The notes under the pieces: model-generated
The model's database searches: none
Seen by the model: only the letters and a program-made list of their open reading frames with translations
Told to the model about the DNA's origin: nothing
Program-made: the position numbers and the translations under genes
Assembly (NCBI RefSeq): GCF_900142435.1
Contig: NZ_LT670846.1
Span: 524,750 to 588,749, forward strand
DNA: 64,000 nucleotides
Direction of reading: 5' to 3'
Origin: Thermocrinis minervae
GTDB lineage: Bacteria; Aquificota; Aquificia; Aquificales; Aquificaceae
Shown: positions 8,860 to 17,038 of the stretch, piece by piece
Position numbering within the stretch: the first letter of the stretch is position 1
Layout: every line of letters starts with the position of its first letter

Positions 8860-8959
8860 GGGAGAGTATGGCGGACTGGTGTCGCCCCGGGACTTCAAAT
8901 CCCGTGGAGGGTAGCTCTGGCTACTCCTCGGAGGGTTCGATTCCCTCACTCTCCCGCCA
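8860..8959 (+). tRNA. selC: tRNA-Sec (anticodon TCA)
   Basis: A 100-base selenocysteine tRNA. Acceptor stem of 8 bp (8860-8867 with 8948-8955) plus a 5-bp T stem (GAGGG/CCCTC, loop TTCGATT) gives the 13-bp bacterial tRNA-Sec arm. The anticodon loop CTTCAAA (8893-8899) holds TCA at 8895-8897, decoding UGA. A long extra arm (GGGTAGC/GCTACTC) and an enlarged D stem are present. Discriminator G and CCA are encoded (8956-8959). The last 14 bases overlap, in antisense, the end of comF. It follows the formate dehydrogenase remnant by three bases. Confidence 0.95.
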
Positions 8960-9596
8960 CAAAAAAGCCATGAACCTCATCCGCACCTACGCAGAGTAAA
9001 AGTTCTGCAAGCCTGCTGACTGTAGTGCCCGTGGTTATAAGATCATCCACTACTAGTATCCTTTTACCCTCCACAAAGTCTATGATCTCTTTCTTAAGCC
9101 TGTACTCTTTAGCATATCTTTTTCTCTCTTCTTTGCCCTTTGCTAGGGCCATGGGTTTGGAAAGACCAACCCTCTCAAATAGCTGTAGAGCTGGCACCTG
9201 TGCTCCCTGTAGTATGGCCTTCACGTGGTTAAAGCCCCTGGACCAAAATCTTCTTATGTTTAAAGGTGGGTAGGTTATTACGTCTGGCCCTATCTCCTCT
9301 ATGTACTCCCAAAGGTATGGTGCTATCCTTCTGCCAAGCTCATAAGCAAGAGTCTTGGAGTTTTCAAACTTTATAACCCTTATTACCTCCCTGAGTACCC
9401 CTTGGTAGAGACCAAACACTCTGTACGAAAAGAGATAAGGAATCCTCTTGTACTCGTACGGATGGAAGGGCTTTATGCTGTCAAGGCAGGGACTGCAGAA
9501 GTAACCCTGACTGAGGTTGTCTAAAGTACCACCGCAGTTTATACATCCCTCTTCCACTATTCCAAGCAGCCTCAGAGGTAGCTTTAAAAGGTCCAT
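8946..9596 (-). CDS. comF: ComF family phosphoribosyltransferase-like protein
   Basis: A 216-residue protein with an N-terminal zinc-ribbon-like motif (Cys18, Cys21, Cys34, Cys37) and a C-terminal PRPP-binding loop in VVDDLITTGTTVSRL, the pattern of ComF/GntX proteins linked to DNA uptake. Its enzymatic role is unproven in the family. Its stop codon and last codons lie inside the selC gene on the other strand. It is last in a minus-strand rimO-comF pair with an 11-base gap. Confidence 0.9.
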   Translation of the reverse strand: MDLLKLPLRLLGIVEEGCINCGGTLDNLSQGYFCSPCLDSIKPFHPYEYKRIPYLFSYRVFGLYQGVLREVIRVIKFENSKTLAYELGRRIAPYLWEYIEEIGPDVITYPPLNIRRFWSRGFNHVKAILQGAQVPALQLFERVGLSKPMALAKGKEERKRYAKEYRLKKEIIDFVEGKRILVVDDLITTGTTVSRLAELLLCVGADEVHGFFVAGE

Positions 9597-9607
9597 CAGT
9601 CTTTCTG

Positions 9608-10867
9608 TTAGCTCACGCGGGCTACAAGGTCATAATCTTTGACTTTGAGCACCTCAACCTCTACCATGTCTCCCTTCCTTAGCTCCCTTTCTGACTCTAT
9701 GTAAATTACTCCGTCTACTTCTGGAGCATGCATGTAAGACCTTCCGATGGGTACAAGACCAAACTCCTGGTCAAAACCATCCACAAGAACCATCAGCCTC
9801 CTACCTACGAGCTCCTTTGCCTTCTTTTTGAAGATCTTTTTGGCCAGGGATGTGAGCTCTTTAAACCTCCTGTGCTTTTCCCTCTTGGGTACCTTATCTC
9901 CCAAGCTGTAGGCATGCGTTCCTTCTTCATGATAATACTCAAAGACTCCCACCCAGTGGAAGTGTCCCTCTTCAACTAACCTAAGTAGTTCTTGAAAGTC
10001 AGATTCTTCCTCCTCTGGGTAGCCTACTATAAAGGTTGTCCTAAGTACTGCGTTGGGTAGGTGTTTGTGGATCTTATCCAGAAGATCCATGATGTCCTTC
10101 TTTGTGTAGCCTCTTCTCATACTCTTTAGGACTTTGTCCGATACGTGTTGTAGGGGGATGTCCAGGTAGGGTAATACCTTCTGAGAGCTGGCCATAAAGG
10201 AAAGGAGATCCTCGTCCACGTCTGAAGGATACAGGTAGAGAAGCCTTATCCACTCTATTCCTTCTATCCTTTGAAGCCTTTCAAGGAGTTCCACTAGAGC
10301 TTTCCTGTGGTATAGATCCTTTCCATAGTAGCCTGTATCCTGGGAGACTATGCATAGCTCTTTAACACCCTTCCTGGCCAGGTTCTCAGCCTCCGAGACT
10401 ATCTTCTCAATAGGTTTGGATCTGTGTCGCCCCCTTATCATAGGTATGGCACAGAAGGAACAGAGTCTGTTACATCCTTCGGCTATCTTTAGATAAGCGT
10501 AAGCACCGGGGGTGGTAAGGACTCTCTCGTAGGGCCTTTCTTCGAGATTGAGGTACCTGGCTATCTCCTCGTGGCTCTGTGTTCCAAAAAAGGCTTCTAC
10601 TTCTGGAAGCTCTTTTTGTAGCTCTTCTTTGTACCTTTCTACCAGGCACCCCATTACTATAACCCTCTTGTTCTCAGCAAATTCCAGAATGGTCTGTATG
10701 CTTTCCAGTTTGGCAGGTTCTATAAAACCGCACGTGTTTATTATGATGAGGTCTGCCTCTTCTGCGTTGGACGTTATGTTTGCACCCCCAGCCAGAAGCC
10801 TGCCTATTAGGTTTTCTGTATCGACGAGATTCTTGGCGCAGCCCAAGTTTATGACGCCTATCTTCAT
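9608..10867 (-). CDS. rimO: Ribosomal protein S12 methylthiotransferase RimO
   Basis: Radical-SAM enzyme adding a methylthio group to an aspartate of ribosomal protein S12. 419 residues: N-terminal methylthiotransferase domain with Cys10, Cys46 and Cys74, radical-SAM CNRLCSFC (Cys132, Cys136, Cys139), and a C-terminal TRAM domain. The start MKIGVINLGCAKNLVD is diagnostic for RimO rather than MiaB. The start overlaps the lysA stop by 4 bases, indicating translational coupling. Confidence 0.94.
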   Translation of the reverse strand: MKIGVINLGCAKNLVDTENLIGRLLAGGANITSNAEEADLIIINTCGFIEPAKLESIQTILEFAENKRVIVMGCLVERYKEELQKELPEVEAFFGTQSHEEIARYLNLEERPYERVLTTPGAYAYLKIAEGCNRLCSFCAIPMIRGRHRSKPIEKIVSEAENLARKGVKELCIVSQDTGYYGKDLYHRKALVELLERLQRIEGIEWIRLLYLYPSDVDEDLLSFMASSQKVLPYLDIPLQHVSDKVLKSMRRGYTKKDIMDLLDKIHKHLPNAVLRTTFIVGYPEEEESDFQELLRLVEEGHFHWVGVFEYYHEEGTHAYSLGDKVPKREKHRRFKELTSLAKKIFKKKAKELVGRRLMVLVDGFDQEFGLVPIGRSYMHAPEVDGVIYIESERELRKGDMVEVEVLKVKDYDLVARVS

Positions 10868-12123
10868 ACCCTTGCCTTTTCAAAAAGGTCTTCGTAGCTT
10901 TCCCTTTCTCTTATGACTCTGACCTGACCTTTTTCCACAAGCACTTCGCACGCTCTTGGTCTTGCGTTGTACTGAGAAGACATAGCAAAGCCGTAGGCAC
11001 CAGCCGAGAGTACAGCCAAGTAGTCTCCTCTCTCTACCCTTTGTATCTCTCTGTCCAACGCTAGGAAGTCTCCCGTCTCGCATATGGGACCCACCACGTC
11101 TGCCTTTAGGTAACCTGTATCCTTGTAAACCACAGGCACTATGTGGTGATAAGCTTCGTACATGGCAGGCCTTACAAGGTCATTCATACCTGCGTCCACT
11201 ATGATGAAGTGTTTGTGTCCTTTGTCTTTAAGGAACTGTACTTGGGTTATCAGAAGGCCTGCATTCCCTACTATGGACCTTCCTGGTTCAAGCACGAGTC
11301 TAGCTCTCACTCCCTTAAGGATAGGACCTATGGCCTGAGCCAGGTCCGAGGGATGAGGAGCTGCCTGCTCCGGTTTGTACTTTATGCCAAGACCCCCACC
11401 TACGTCCAGATACTGGATGTTAAAGCCTTTATTCTCTAGGTACTCGTAGAGTTCTACTACTTTCTGAACAGCTTCTATGTAAGGTGATATGTCCAGTATC
11501 TGAGAGCCTATGTGACAGTGTATGCCTACAACCTCTATGTTTTTAAGGCTTCTGGCATACTCGTATACCTCTTTCGCAGTCTTTATGTCCACTCCAAACT
11601 TGCTCTTCTTCATCCCCGTTGATATGTAAGGGTGGGTCTTTGGGTCTACGTCTGGGTTTACCCTTATGGCTACTCTTGCCTTCCTTCCTAACCTCCCAGC
11701 TAGCTCATTCAGTACGTCAAGCTCCATGAGAGACTCTACGTTGAACATAAGGATATCTTCCCTTAGAGCGTATTCAAGCTCTTGGATAGTCTTCCCCACA
11801 CCCGCGTACACTATCTTCTTAGGGTCCATGCCAGCCAGTAGGCAGGCGTGTAGCTCTCCCCCCGATACTATGTCAGCACCAGCACCTTCTTCTTTGGCTA
11901 TCTGTATTATGTGAGGGTTGAAGTTGGCCTTTACCGCATAGCACACGAGGGCTTCTGGGAAGGCCTTCCTGTATTCTCTTATCCTGTCCCTTATGTAGCT
12001 TGCGCTGTAGACGTACAGAGGGGTCCCGTACTCTTGGGCAAGCTCCTTTAGAGAAACACCTTCCATGTAAAGCTCACCATCTTTATACTCCAAATAGGGG
12101 TTGTACTCCTTCAGAAGCTCCAT
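10864..12123 (-). CDS. lysA: Diaminopimelate decarboxylase
   Basis: PLP enzyme making L-lysine from meso-diaminopimelate. 419 residues, alanine racemase-like barrel with the PLP lysine Lys65 in CYAVKANFN, the HCHIGSQI segment and the GGGLGIKY glycine loop. The C-terminal domain has GPICETGDFLA, containing the substrate-contacting cysteine and glutamate. It is the first gene of the lysA-rimO-comF unit and divergent from the DHH-CBS nucleotidyltransferase. Confidence 0.96.
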   Translation of the reverse strand: MELLKEYNPYLEYKDGELYMEGVSLKELAQEYGTPLYVYSASYIRDRIREYRKAFPEALVCYAVKANFNPHIIQIAKEEGAGADIVSGGELHACLLAGMDPKKIVYAGVGKTIQELEYALREDILMFNVESLMELDVLNELAGRLGRKARVAIRVNPDVDPKTHPYISTGMKKSKFGVDIKTAKEVYEYARSLKNIEVVGIHCHIGSQILDISPYIEAVQKVVELYEYLENKGFNIQYLDVGGGLGIKYKPEQAAPHPSDLAQAIGPILKGVRARLVLEPGRSIVGNAGLLITQVQFLKDKGHKHFIIVDAGMNDLVRPAMYEAYHHIVPVVYKDTGYLKADVVGPICETGDFLALDREIQRVERGDYLAVLSAGAYGFAMSSQYNARPRACEVLVEKGQVRVIRERESYEDLFEKARV

Positions 12124-12151
12124 AGTCCAACTATTTTAAGCTATTTATGTG

Positions 12152-14608
12152 ATGAAGGTAGTGGTATTAGAAGAAGGGGCAGACTTGGACGCTCTGGCTT
12201 CCGCTTTTGGTGTGACCCTCCTGTTTGAAGATGCATACGTCTACGTGCCTTCTAAACTCTCCTACAGGGCATCGCAGGCCTATAAGATATTTTCCGACAT
12301 CATAAGAAAGACGGACAAGCTACCCGAGGAGTTTGAGCTTGTTCTTGTAGACTCTCACAACGTGGAAGACTACCTAGGACTCTATAGGATAAAAAAGGTT
12401 TACATCTACGATCACCATCCAAAGGCGCCCAAGGATTTTGATGGAAAGGTAGAGCCTGTGGGAAGCACCACTACGCTGGTGGTAGAAGAGTTGATGAAGA
12501 GGGGGATTTCCTTGTTTTCTAAGGAGGCTACCCTCTTAGCCCTGGGTATCTATGAGGATACGGGAAGCCTCACCTACGAAGGTACTACACAGAGGGACGT
12601 GAAAGCCCTTGAGTGGCTCTTCGGCTTTGGGGTGGACCTTAAGCTCATAAAGAGCATATTACACAGGCGCGTGAGTCTTCAAGATCTTCGTTTCCTATCG
12701 GAAAGCGTAGAGTCCATAGAAGAGCTATACCTAAACGGCAAGAGAATAGTCATCTTGGTCTTTAAGGCGGAGGAGTACAGGGAAGGTCTGTTGGAGGATG
12801 TCTACAGGCTCAGAGAGGTTGAGGACTCTGATGCCTTCTTCGTGATAGTCCAAGCAGGGGACAAGGTGTACCTTTTTGGAAGATCCATAAGAGGCTCCTT
12901 TGATGTGGCCCAGGTTCTGGAAAAGCTAGGTGGTGGTGGACACGAATATGCCAGTGCTCTAAAGCTACATCATGTTTCTGCCGAAAGGGTAAGGTCTTTA
13001 CTTGTCAAACTCCTTAAAGGTGAGCACGTTCCACTACGTGTGAAGGATGTGATGAGCTATCCACCTTTTGTCCTGCATAAGGACACTTCTGTGAAAGATG
13101 CTGTGAGCGAGCTCTCCCAGAGAAACTTCGCCGGCTGCCCTGTGGTAGACGATGAAGGCAAGGTGGTGGGAGTGGTCTACAAGAAGAACCTCCTTAAGGT
13201 CCTAAAAAGATATCAGGAAGACCCTATAGGGAACTTTATGGTGGAAGAGGTACACACCCTCAAGGAAGATGACCTCATTTGGAAGGCCGAGGAGATCCTC
13301 TCCAGCTTTGGAGAGAAACTCATACCGGTAGTGGATGACAGCGGTGCGCCTGTGGGTGTAGTCACAAGGTTTGACATACTTAGGATCCTAAAGGAGCATA
13401 CCTATCCACAGAAGGCACATATAAAAACTTTGAAGCTTCCCAAGAACATAGAAAGCCTGTGTAGGGAAATAGGATCACTTGCCGAGAGGATGGGATACAA
13501 GGCTTATTTGGTGGGTGGTGTGGTGAGGGATATGCTCATGAACAAGGAAGTTTGGGATTTGGATGTGGTAGTAGAGGGCAATGCTATAGAGCTTGCTGGA
13601 GAGCTCGCCAGGATCCATGGCGTGGATCTCCATCCCTTCCCAGAGTTTGGAACAGCACACCTTAAGATAGACTCCATAAAGCTTGAGTTTGCCACCACCA
13701 GGAGGGAGACCTATCCGCATCCAGGAGCTTACCCGTTAGTAGAGTTTGCATCTTTAAGGGAGGACCTTTTAAGGAGGGACTTTACCATAAACGCCATGGC
13801 CGTTTCCTTGATGTCTGAAGACTTTGGTACTCTTATAGACTACTTTGGTGGTCTAAGAGACCTAAAGGATAAGCTGATCAGAGTTCTGCACCCACTATCC
13901 TTCGTGGAAGACCCTGTAAGAATACTTAGGGCTCTAAGGTTTGCAGGCAGGCTTGGCTTTAGGCTTTCAAAGAGTACAGAAAAACTGTTGATAAAAGCAG
14001 TAGAGTTAGGCCTTTTGAAGGAAGCTCCACAAGGCAGGATCTTCTCTGAGATAAGGCTAGCACTAAGGGAAGAAAACCTTCCGGAGATAATAAAGCTTTA
14101 CAAAAAGTACCGTGTGCTGGAGAGTTTATTTGAAGGCTTCAGCTGGGACGATCAGCTGGAGAGAAGGTTGAAAGGTCTAAGGTCCGTTATAGAATGGCAC
14201 AGGATAGAATTTCCTCAAGAACGTCTAGACTACGGGTGGCTTTACCTCATGCTCCTTCTCCTAAGGGTAGACGCAGCTGGCTACATGAATTTCCTTAACG
14301 CACCTTCGTGGGTAAGGCAGGGGTATACCTTCCTCAAGAAGGATCTAGACAGACTGCTTGGAGACTTAAAGAAGGCCCAAAAACCCTCGGAGGTTTACAG
14401 ACTCCTTAAAGGTAAGCATCTTTCTGTACTCCTCCTGCTTATGAGTTTCCCAGAGGTTCAAGACAGAGTAAAGCTTTACCTTGAGAAGCTAAGACATGTT
14501 AAGGTGGACCCAAGGGAGTTTTCTGGACTCTCTGGACCAGACTTGGGTAAAGCCATGGAGGAAAAGAAGAGCCAACTTATGGACAGCCTCTTTAGCCTGA
14601 ACTCCTGA
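12152..14608 (+). CDS. DHH-CBS tRNA nucleotidyltransferase, probably the A-adding enzyme
   Basis: An 818-residue fusion: DHH phosphoesterase domain (DHH in YIYDHHPKAP, about residue 88; DHHA1 GGGGHEYASAL near 265), two CBS repeats (about 295-420), then a class II nucleotidyltransferase with LVGGVVRD, the DLD catalytic pair, LRRDFTINAMA and [12 protein letters not shown]. In Aquifex, CCA ends are built by separate CC- and A-adding enzymes. The long form is here assigned to A addition with moderate confidence; a poly(A) polymerase role is possible. I chose the ATG at 12152 over the GTG at 12149. The 3' end overlaps the convergent permease gene. Confidence 0.85.
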   Translation: MKVVVLEEGADLDALASAFGVTLLFEDAYVYVPSKLSYRASQAYKIFSDIIRKTDKLPEEFELVLVDSHNVEDYLGLYRIKKVYIYDHHPKAPKDFDGKVEPVGSTTTLVVEELMKRGISLFSKEATLLALGIYEDTGSLTYEGTTQRDVKALEWLFGFGVDLKLIKSILHRRVSLQDLRFLSESVESIEELYLNGKRIVILVFKAEEYREGLLEDVYRLREVEDSDAFFVIVQAGDKVYLFGRSIRGSFDVAQVLEKLGGGGHEYASALKLHHVSAERVRSLLVKLLKGEHVPLRVKDVMSYPPFVLHKDTSVKDAVSELSQRNFAGCPVVDDEGKVVGVVYKKNLLKVLKRYQEDPIGNFMVEEVHTLKEDDLIWKAEEILSSFGEKLIPVVDDSGAPVGVVTRFDILRILKEHTYPQKAHIKTLKLPKNIESLCREIGSLAERMGYKAYLVGGVVRDMLMNKEVWDLDVVVEGNAIELAGELARIHGVDLHPFPEFGTAHLKIDSIKLEFATTRRETYPHPGAYPLVEFASLREDLLRRDFTINAMAVSLMSEDFGTLIDYFGGLRDLKDKLIRVLHPLSFVEDPVRILRALRFAGRLGFRLSKSTEKLLIKAVELGLLKEAPQGRIFSEIRLALREENLPEIIKLYKKYRVLESLFEGFSWDDQLERRLKGLRSVIEWHRIEFPQERLDYGWLYLMLLLLRVDAAGYMNFLNAPSWVRQGYTFLKKDLDRLLGDLKKAQKPSEVYRLLKGKHLSVLLLLMSFPEVQDRVKLYLEKLRHVKVDPREFSGLSGPDLGKAMEEKKSQLMDSLFSLNS

Positions 14609-15824
14609 ATATGTCTACCGGGTTTACCTTGCTAGCCCTGTAGGAAGGATAAAGACTTGCAAGCAACGAAAAGATAAAGGAGGAGATGAACCCATAGACA
14701 AAGTACATGGGATCCCTATCCAGTATGAAGCCTTTGGTTCTTATTAGGCCCTCCACTTCAAGCTCCACGGAGGAAAGATACTCCTGAAGCAAGAAGCCTC
14801 CCAAACATCCGATCAATCCTCCCACGATGCCTATAAGGGTTCCCACCAGCAGAAATATGAGGGTTATGTCCTTTGTTGAGTAACCCATGGCCATGAGTAT
14901 GGCTATGTCTCTTCTCTTTTCCAGCACGCTCATCATTATTATGTTGAATATGCCAAAGGCTGACACGGTGAGTATAGCAAAGACTATCATGTAGGTGATG
15001 AGATTCTGTATCTTAAAGATCTGCAAGAAGTTTACGTAGGCCCTCTGCCAGCTTTCCACTTGGTAGTTTACCTCCTTTGCTATCATCCTGGCTAGGCTCT
15101 CGGCTTTATTCACGTCCTTTATCCTTACCACTATCTCGTTCACCTCGTTGGGTCTGTCTGTTAAAGCTTGGAGAGTTTTTATGTTCACATAGACCCTTGA
15201 GTTGTCTATGTTGGTTATACCAGAGTTAAAGAAGTCTTGAACCCTAAGAAGGGTAGTCTTTCCGTTAGGAGTAACAAGGATCACTTTCTTACCAAGGTCT
15301 TCTATGCCAAGGTCTCTAGCTACCAACTTTCCAAGTATTATTCCATCCTTGTTGGTGCTGAGCGAGTGGAGCCTTTTGTTCTCCAAAAACCTCTCTACGA
15401 CCGTTGCCCGCCTTTCGTACTCTGGATCTATGCCTATTATGTTCACTGGCTTCTCCTTTACTCCGTACTTTAGCACACCCCTCACTACCAGGTGTGGGGC
15501 TACACCTATCACCTCTTGCATACCTTCTAGCTCCCTCATTAGCTCAAACCATCCGTTTATCCTGTCCTCTTCCTTTGGTTTGCTTCCATAGACCTCCACA
15601 AACCCTTCTACTATCCTACTAATCCTTAGGTCTTCCTTAGGTTTTATGCTTATGTGAGGTTCTAGATCTATAACCTGGTTTACGAAGTAATGCTGAAAGC
15701 CAAACATAAGAGATGTCATTACCACGAAAGCAGTCACACCTATGGCCACGCCAAGGATGGAGACCAGGGTTTGCCTTTTTCTTTCCGTAAGTAGTTTAAA
15801 AGAGACAAAGAGGATGTGTATCAT
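14592..15824 (-). CDS. FtsX/MacB/LolC-type ABC transporter permease
   Basis: A 410-residue permease with one N-terminal membrane helix (TLVSILGVAIGVTAFVVM), a large periplasmic domain (about residues 45-270) and three C-terminal helices. This is the FtsX-family layout of MacB- and LolC/E-type systems. The upstream gene encodes a periplasmic adaptor and overlaps by 4 bases, so the pair is an adaptor-permease set. No ATP-binding protein gene is adjacent. Substrate unknown: lipoprotein, peptide or drug export are all possible. Confidence 0.88.
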   Translation of the reverse strand: MIHILFVSFKLLTERKRQTLVSILGVAIGVTAFVVMTSLMFGFQHYFVNQVIDLEPHISIKPKEDLRISRIVEGFVEVYGSKPKEEDRINGWFELMRELEGMQEVIGVAPHLVVRGVLKYGVKEKPVNIIGIDPEYERRATVVERFLENKRLHSLSTNKDGIILGKLVARDLGIEDLGKKVILVTPNGKTTLLRVQDFFNSGITNIDNSRVYVNIKTLQALTDRPNEVNEIVVRIKDVNKAESLARMIAKEVNYQVESWQRAYVNFLQIFKIQNLITYMIVFAILTVSAFGIFNIIMMSVLEKRRDIAILMAMGYSTKDITLIFLLVGTLIGIVGGLIGCLGGFLLQEYLSSVELEVEGLIRTKGFILDRDPMYFVYGFISSFIFSLLASLYPSYRASKVNPVDIFRSSG

Positions 15825-16933
15825 GGTAGGAGTATCTTATCGCCTGGCTTTAGACCTTCAAGCACTTCATAGTACCTATCCTCCACCATGTGGCCTACCT
15901 TGACGGGTACCCTTACCACCCTTATGCCTTCGTCCTTGAGCACATAGCCGTCCTTGTAAGCTTCTCTTGGTATAAGTAGAGCCTTTTTTTCCTCAACGAA
16001 TACATTGGCCTCTACTGTGGCGTTGGCTGGGGTATCGGGTGGAAGGTTTGCCTCCACCTTTACTCTAAAGGTTCTCCTGCTTTTGTCTATGCTCCTATTC
16101 ACCAGGACGAGCCTGCCTTCAAAGGTCTTGCCTGGAAAGGCATCAAGCTTTATGAACACCCTTTGCCCTTCCCTTAGAAGACTCATGTACTCCTCATCTA
16201 CGTCCAGCCACACCTCCATCTTTTTTATATCGCCTATTTCAAACATCCTGTTGTCGGATACAGAGTTTACGTAGTCGCCTGGGTTTACGTACTTTGCCAG
16301 GATGTATCCCTCCGTAGGACTCCTTACTGTGTATTTTCTGATGTCCTCTTGGAGGGCTTTCTCTTGAGCAAGGAGTTCTCTCCTTTCTGTCGTGAGGGCG
16401 CTTATGTTGTCCTGGTAGGAGCTCTTTGCCCTTTCGTAAGATCTTAGTGCTGCTGTATAGCTCCTTTCGGCCTCCTCCATCTGTTCCTTTGGTATGAGAC
16501 CCTGCTTGTATAGCTCTTTCCTCCTCTCGTAGTAGCTTTTTAGCTTCTGTACATTCTCCTCAAGATTTTGAATCTCCTCCTCAAGGCTTTTCCTGTAGGG
16601 TGAGCCTTCTTTTAATCTCTCTTCGACTAACAGTCGTCTCTCCCTTAGAGCCCTTAACTGCTCTCTTAAGGTTGAGCTATCTATGGTGGCCAAAACCTGG
16701 CCTCTTTTTACAAAGTCACCCTCTTTAACGTAGACATCTTTCACTACTCCCGAAACTTCAGACTTTACGATCACATAATTTTCTGGTCTTGTGTAGCCTG
16801 AGGCATAGACCATTACCTTTATCACTCTTTCTTGGACTGTGTAGTGTTTGTCTGTTTCTCTAAGCTTGTGGATGATACCAAGGACTAAGAGTACAGCTAG
16901 AGGGATGGGGAGAAGGTAGATAAGCCTTTTCAT
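15821..16933 (-). CDS. HlyD/MacA-type periplasmic adaptor
   Basis: Membrane-fusion protein linking an inner-membrane transporter to an outer-membrane channel. From the ATG at 16933 it is 370 residues: membrane anchor (RLIYLLPIPLAVLLVLGI), barrel-sandwich halves around VIVKSEVSGVVKDVYVKEGD and VRSPTEGYILAKYVNPGDYV, a long coiled coil between them (about residues 90-190) and a C-terminal beta domain. The frame stays open upstream to 17086, but that part would read through the tRNA-Val gene, so it is not coding. It overlaps the permease gene by 4 bases. Confidence 0.92.
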   Translation of the reverse strand: MKRLIYLLPIPLAVLLVLGIIHKLRETDKHYTVQERVIKVMVYASGYTRPENYVIVKSEVSGVVKDVYVKEGDFVKRGQVLATIDSSTLREQLRALRERRLLVEERLKEGSPYRKSLEEEIQNLEENVQKLKSYYERRKELYKQGLIPKEQMEEAERSYTAALRSYERAKSSYQDNISALTTERRELLAQEKALQEDIRKYTVRSPTEGYILAKYVNPGDYVNSVSDNRMFEIGDIKKMEVWLDVDEEYMSLLREGQRVFIKLDAFPGKTFEGRLVLVNRSIDKSRRTFRVKVEANLPPDTPANATVEANVFVEEKKALLIPREAYKDGYVLKDEGIRVVRVPVKVGHMVEDRYYEVLEGLKPGDKILLP

Positions 16934-16944
16934 GTCTTCTAAAA

Positions 16945-17017
16945 TAGGCGCGAGGGGACTTGAACCCCTGACCTCCGGCGTGTCGGGCCGGCGCTCTTCC
17001 GTCTGAGCTACGCGCCT
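16945..17017 (-). tRNA. tRNA-Val (anticodon GAC)
   Basis: A 73-base cloverleaf on the minus strand: acceptor AGGCGCG/CGCGCCT, D arm GCTC, anticodon stem CCGGC/GCCGG with loop CCGACAC (anticodon GAC), and T arm AGGGG-TTCAAGT-CCCCT. The discriminator A is followed by TTTT, so CCA is not encoded. The gene leads directly into the HlyD-type gene and is divergent from the short nucleotidyltransferase gene. A minus-strand TATAAT (17028-17033) lies 10 bases upstream. Confidence 0.95.
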
Positions 17018-17027
17018 TTGTGGATAA

Positions 17028-17033
17028 ATTATA
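17028..17033 (-). promoter_or_regulatory. -10 element for tRNA-Val
   Basis: Minus-strand TATAAT ten bases before the tRNA 5' end. A TTGACA occurs further upstream on the minus strand (17059-17064), but at 25 bases the spacing is too long for an ordinary -35, so only the -10 is claimed. The element lies within the start region of the divergent nucleotidyltransferase gene. Confidence 0.5.
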
Positions 17034-17038
17034 TCATC

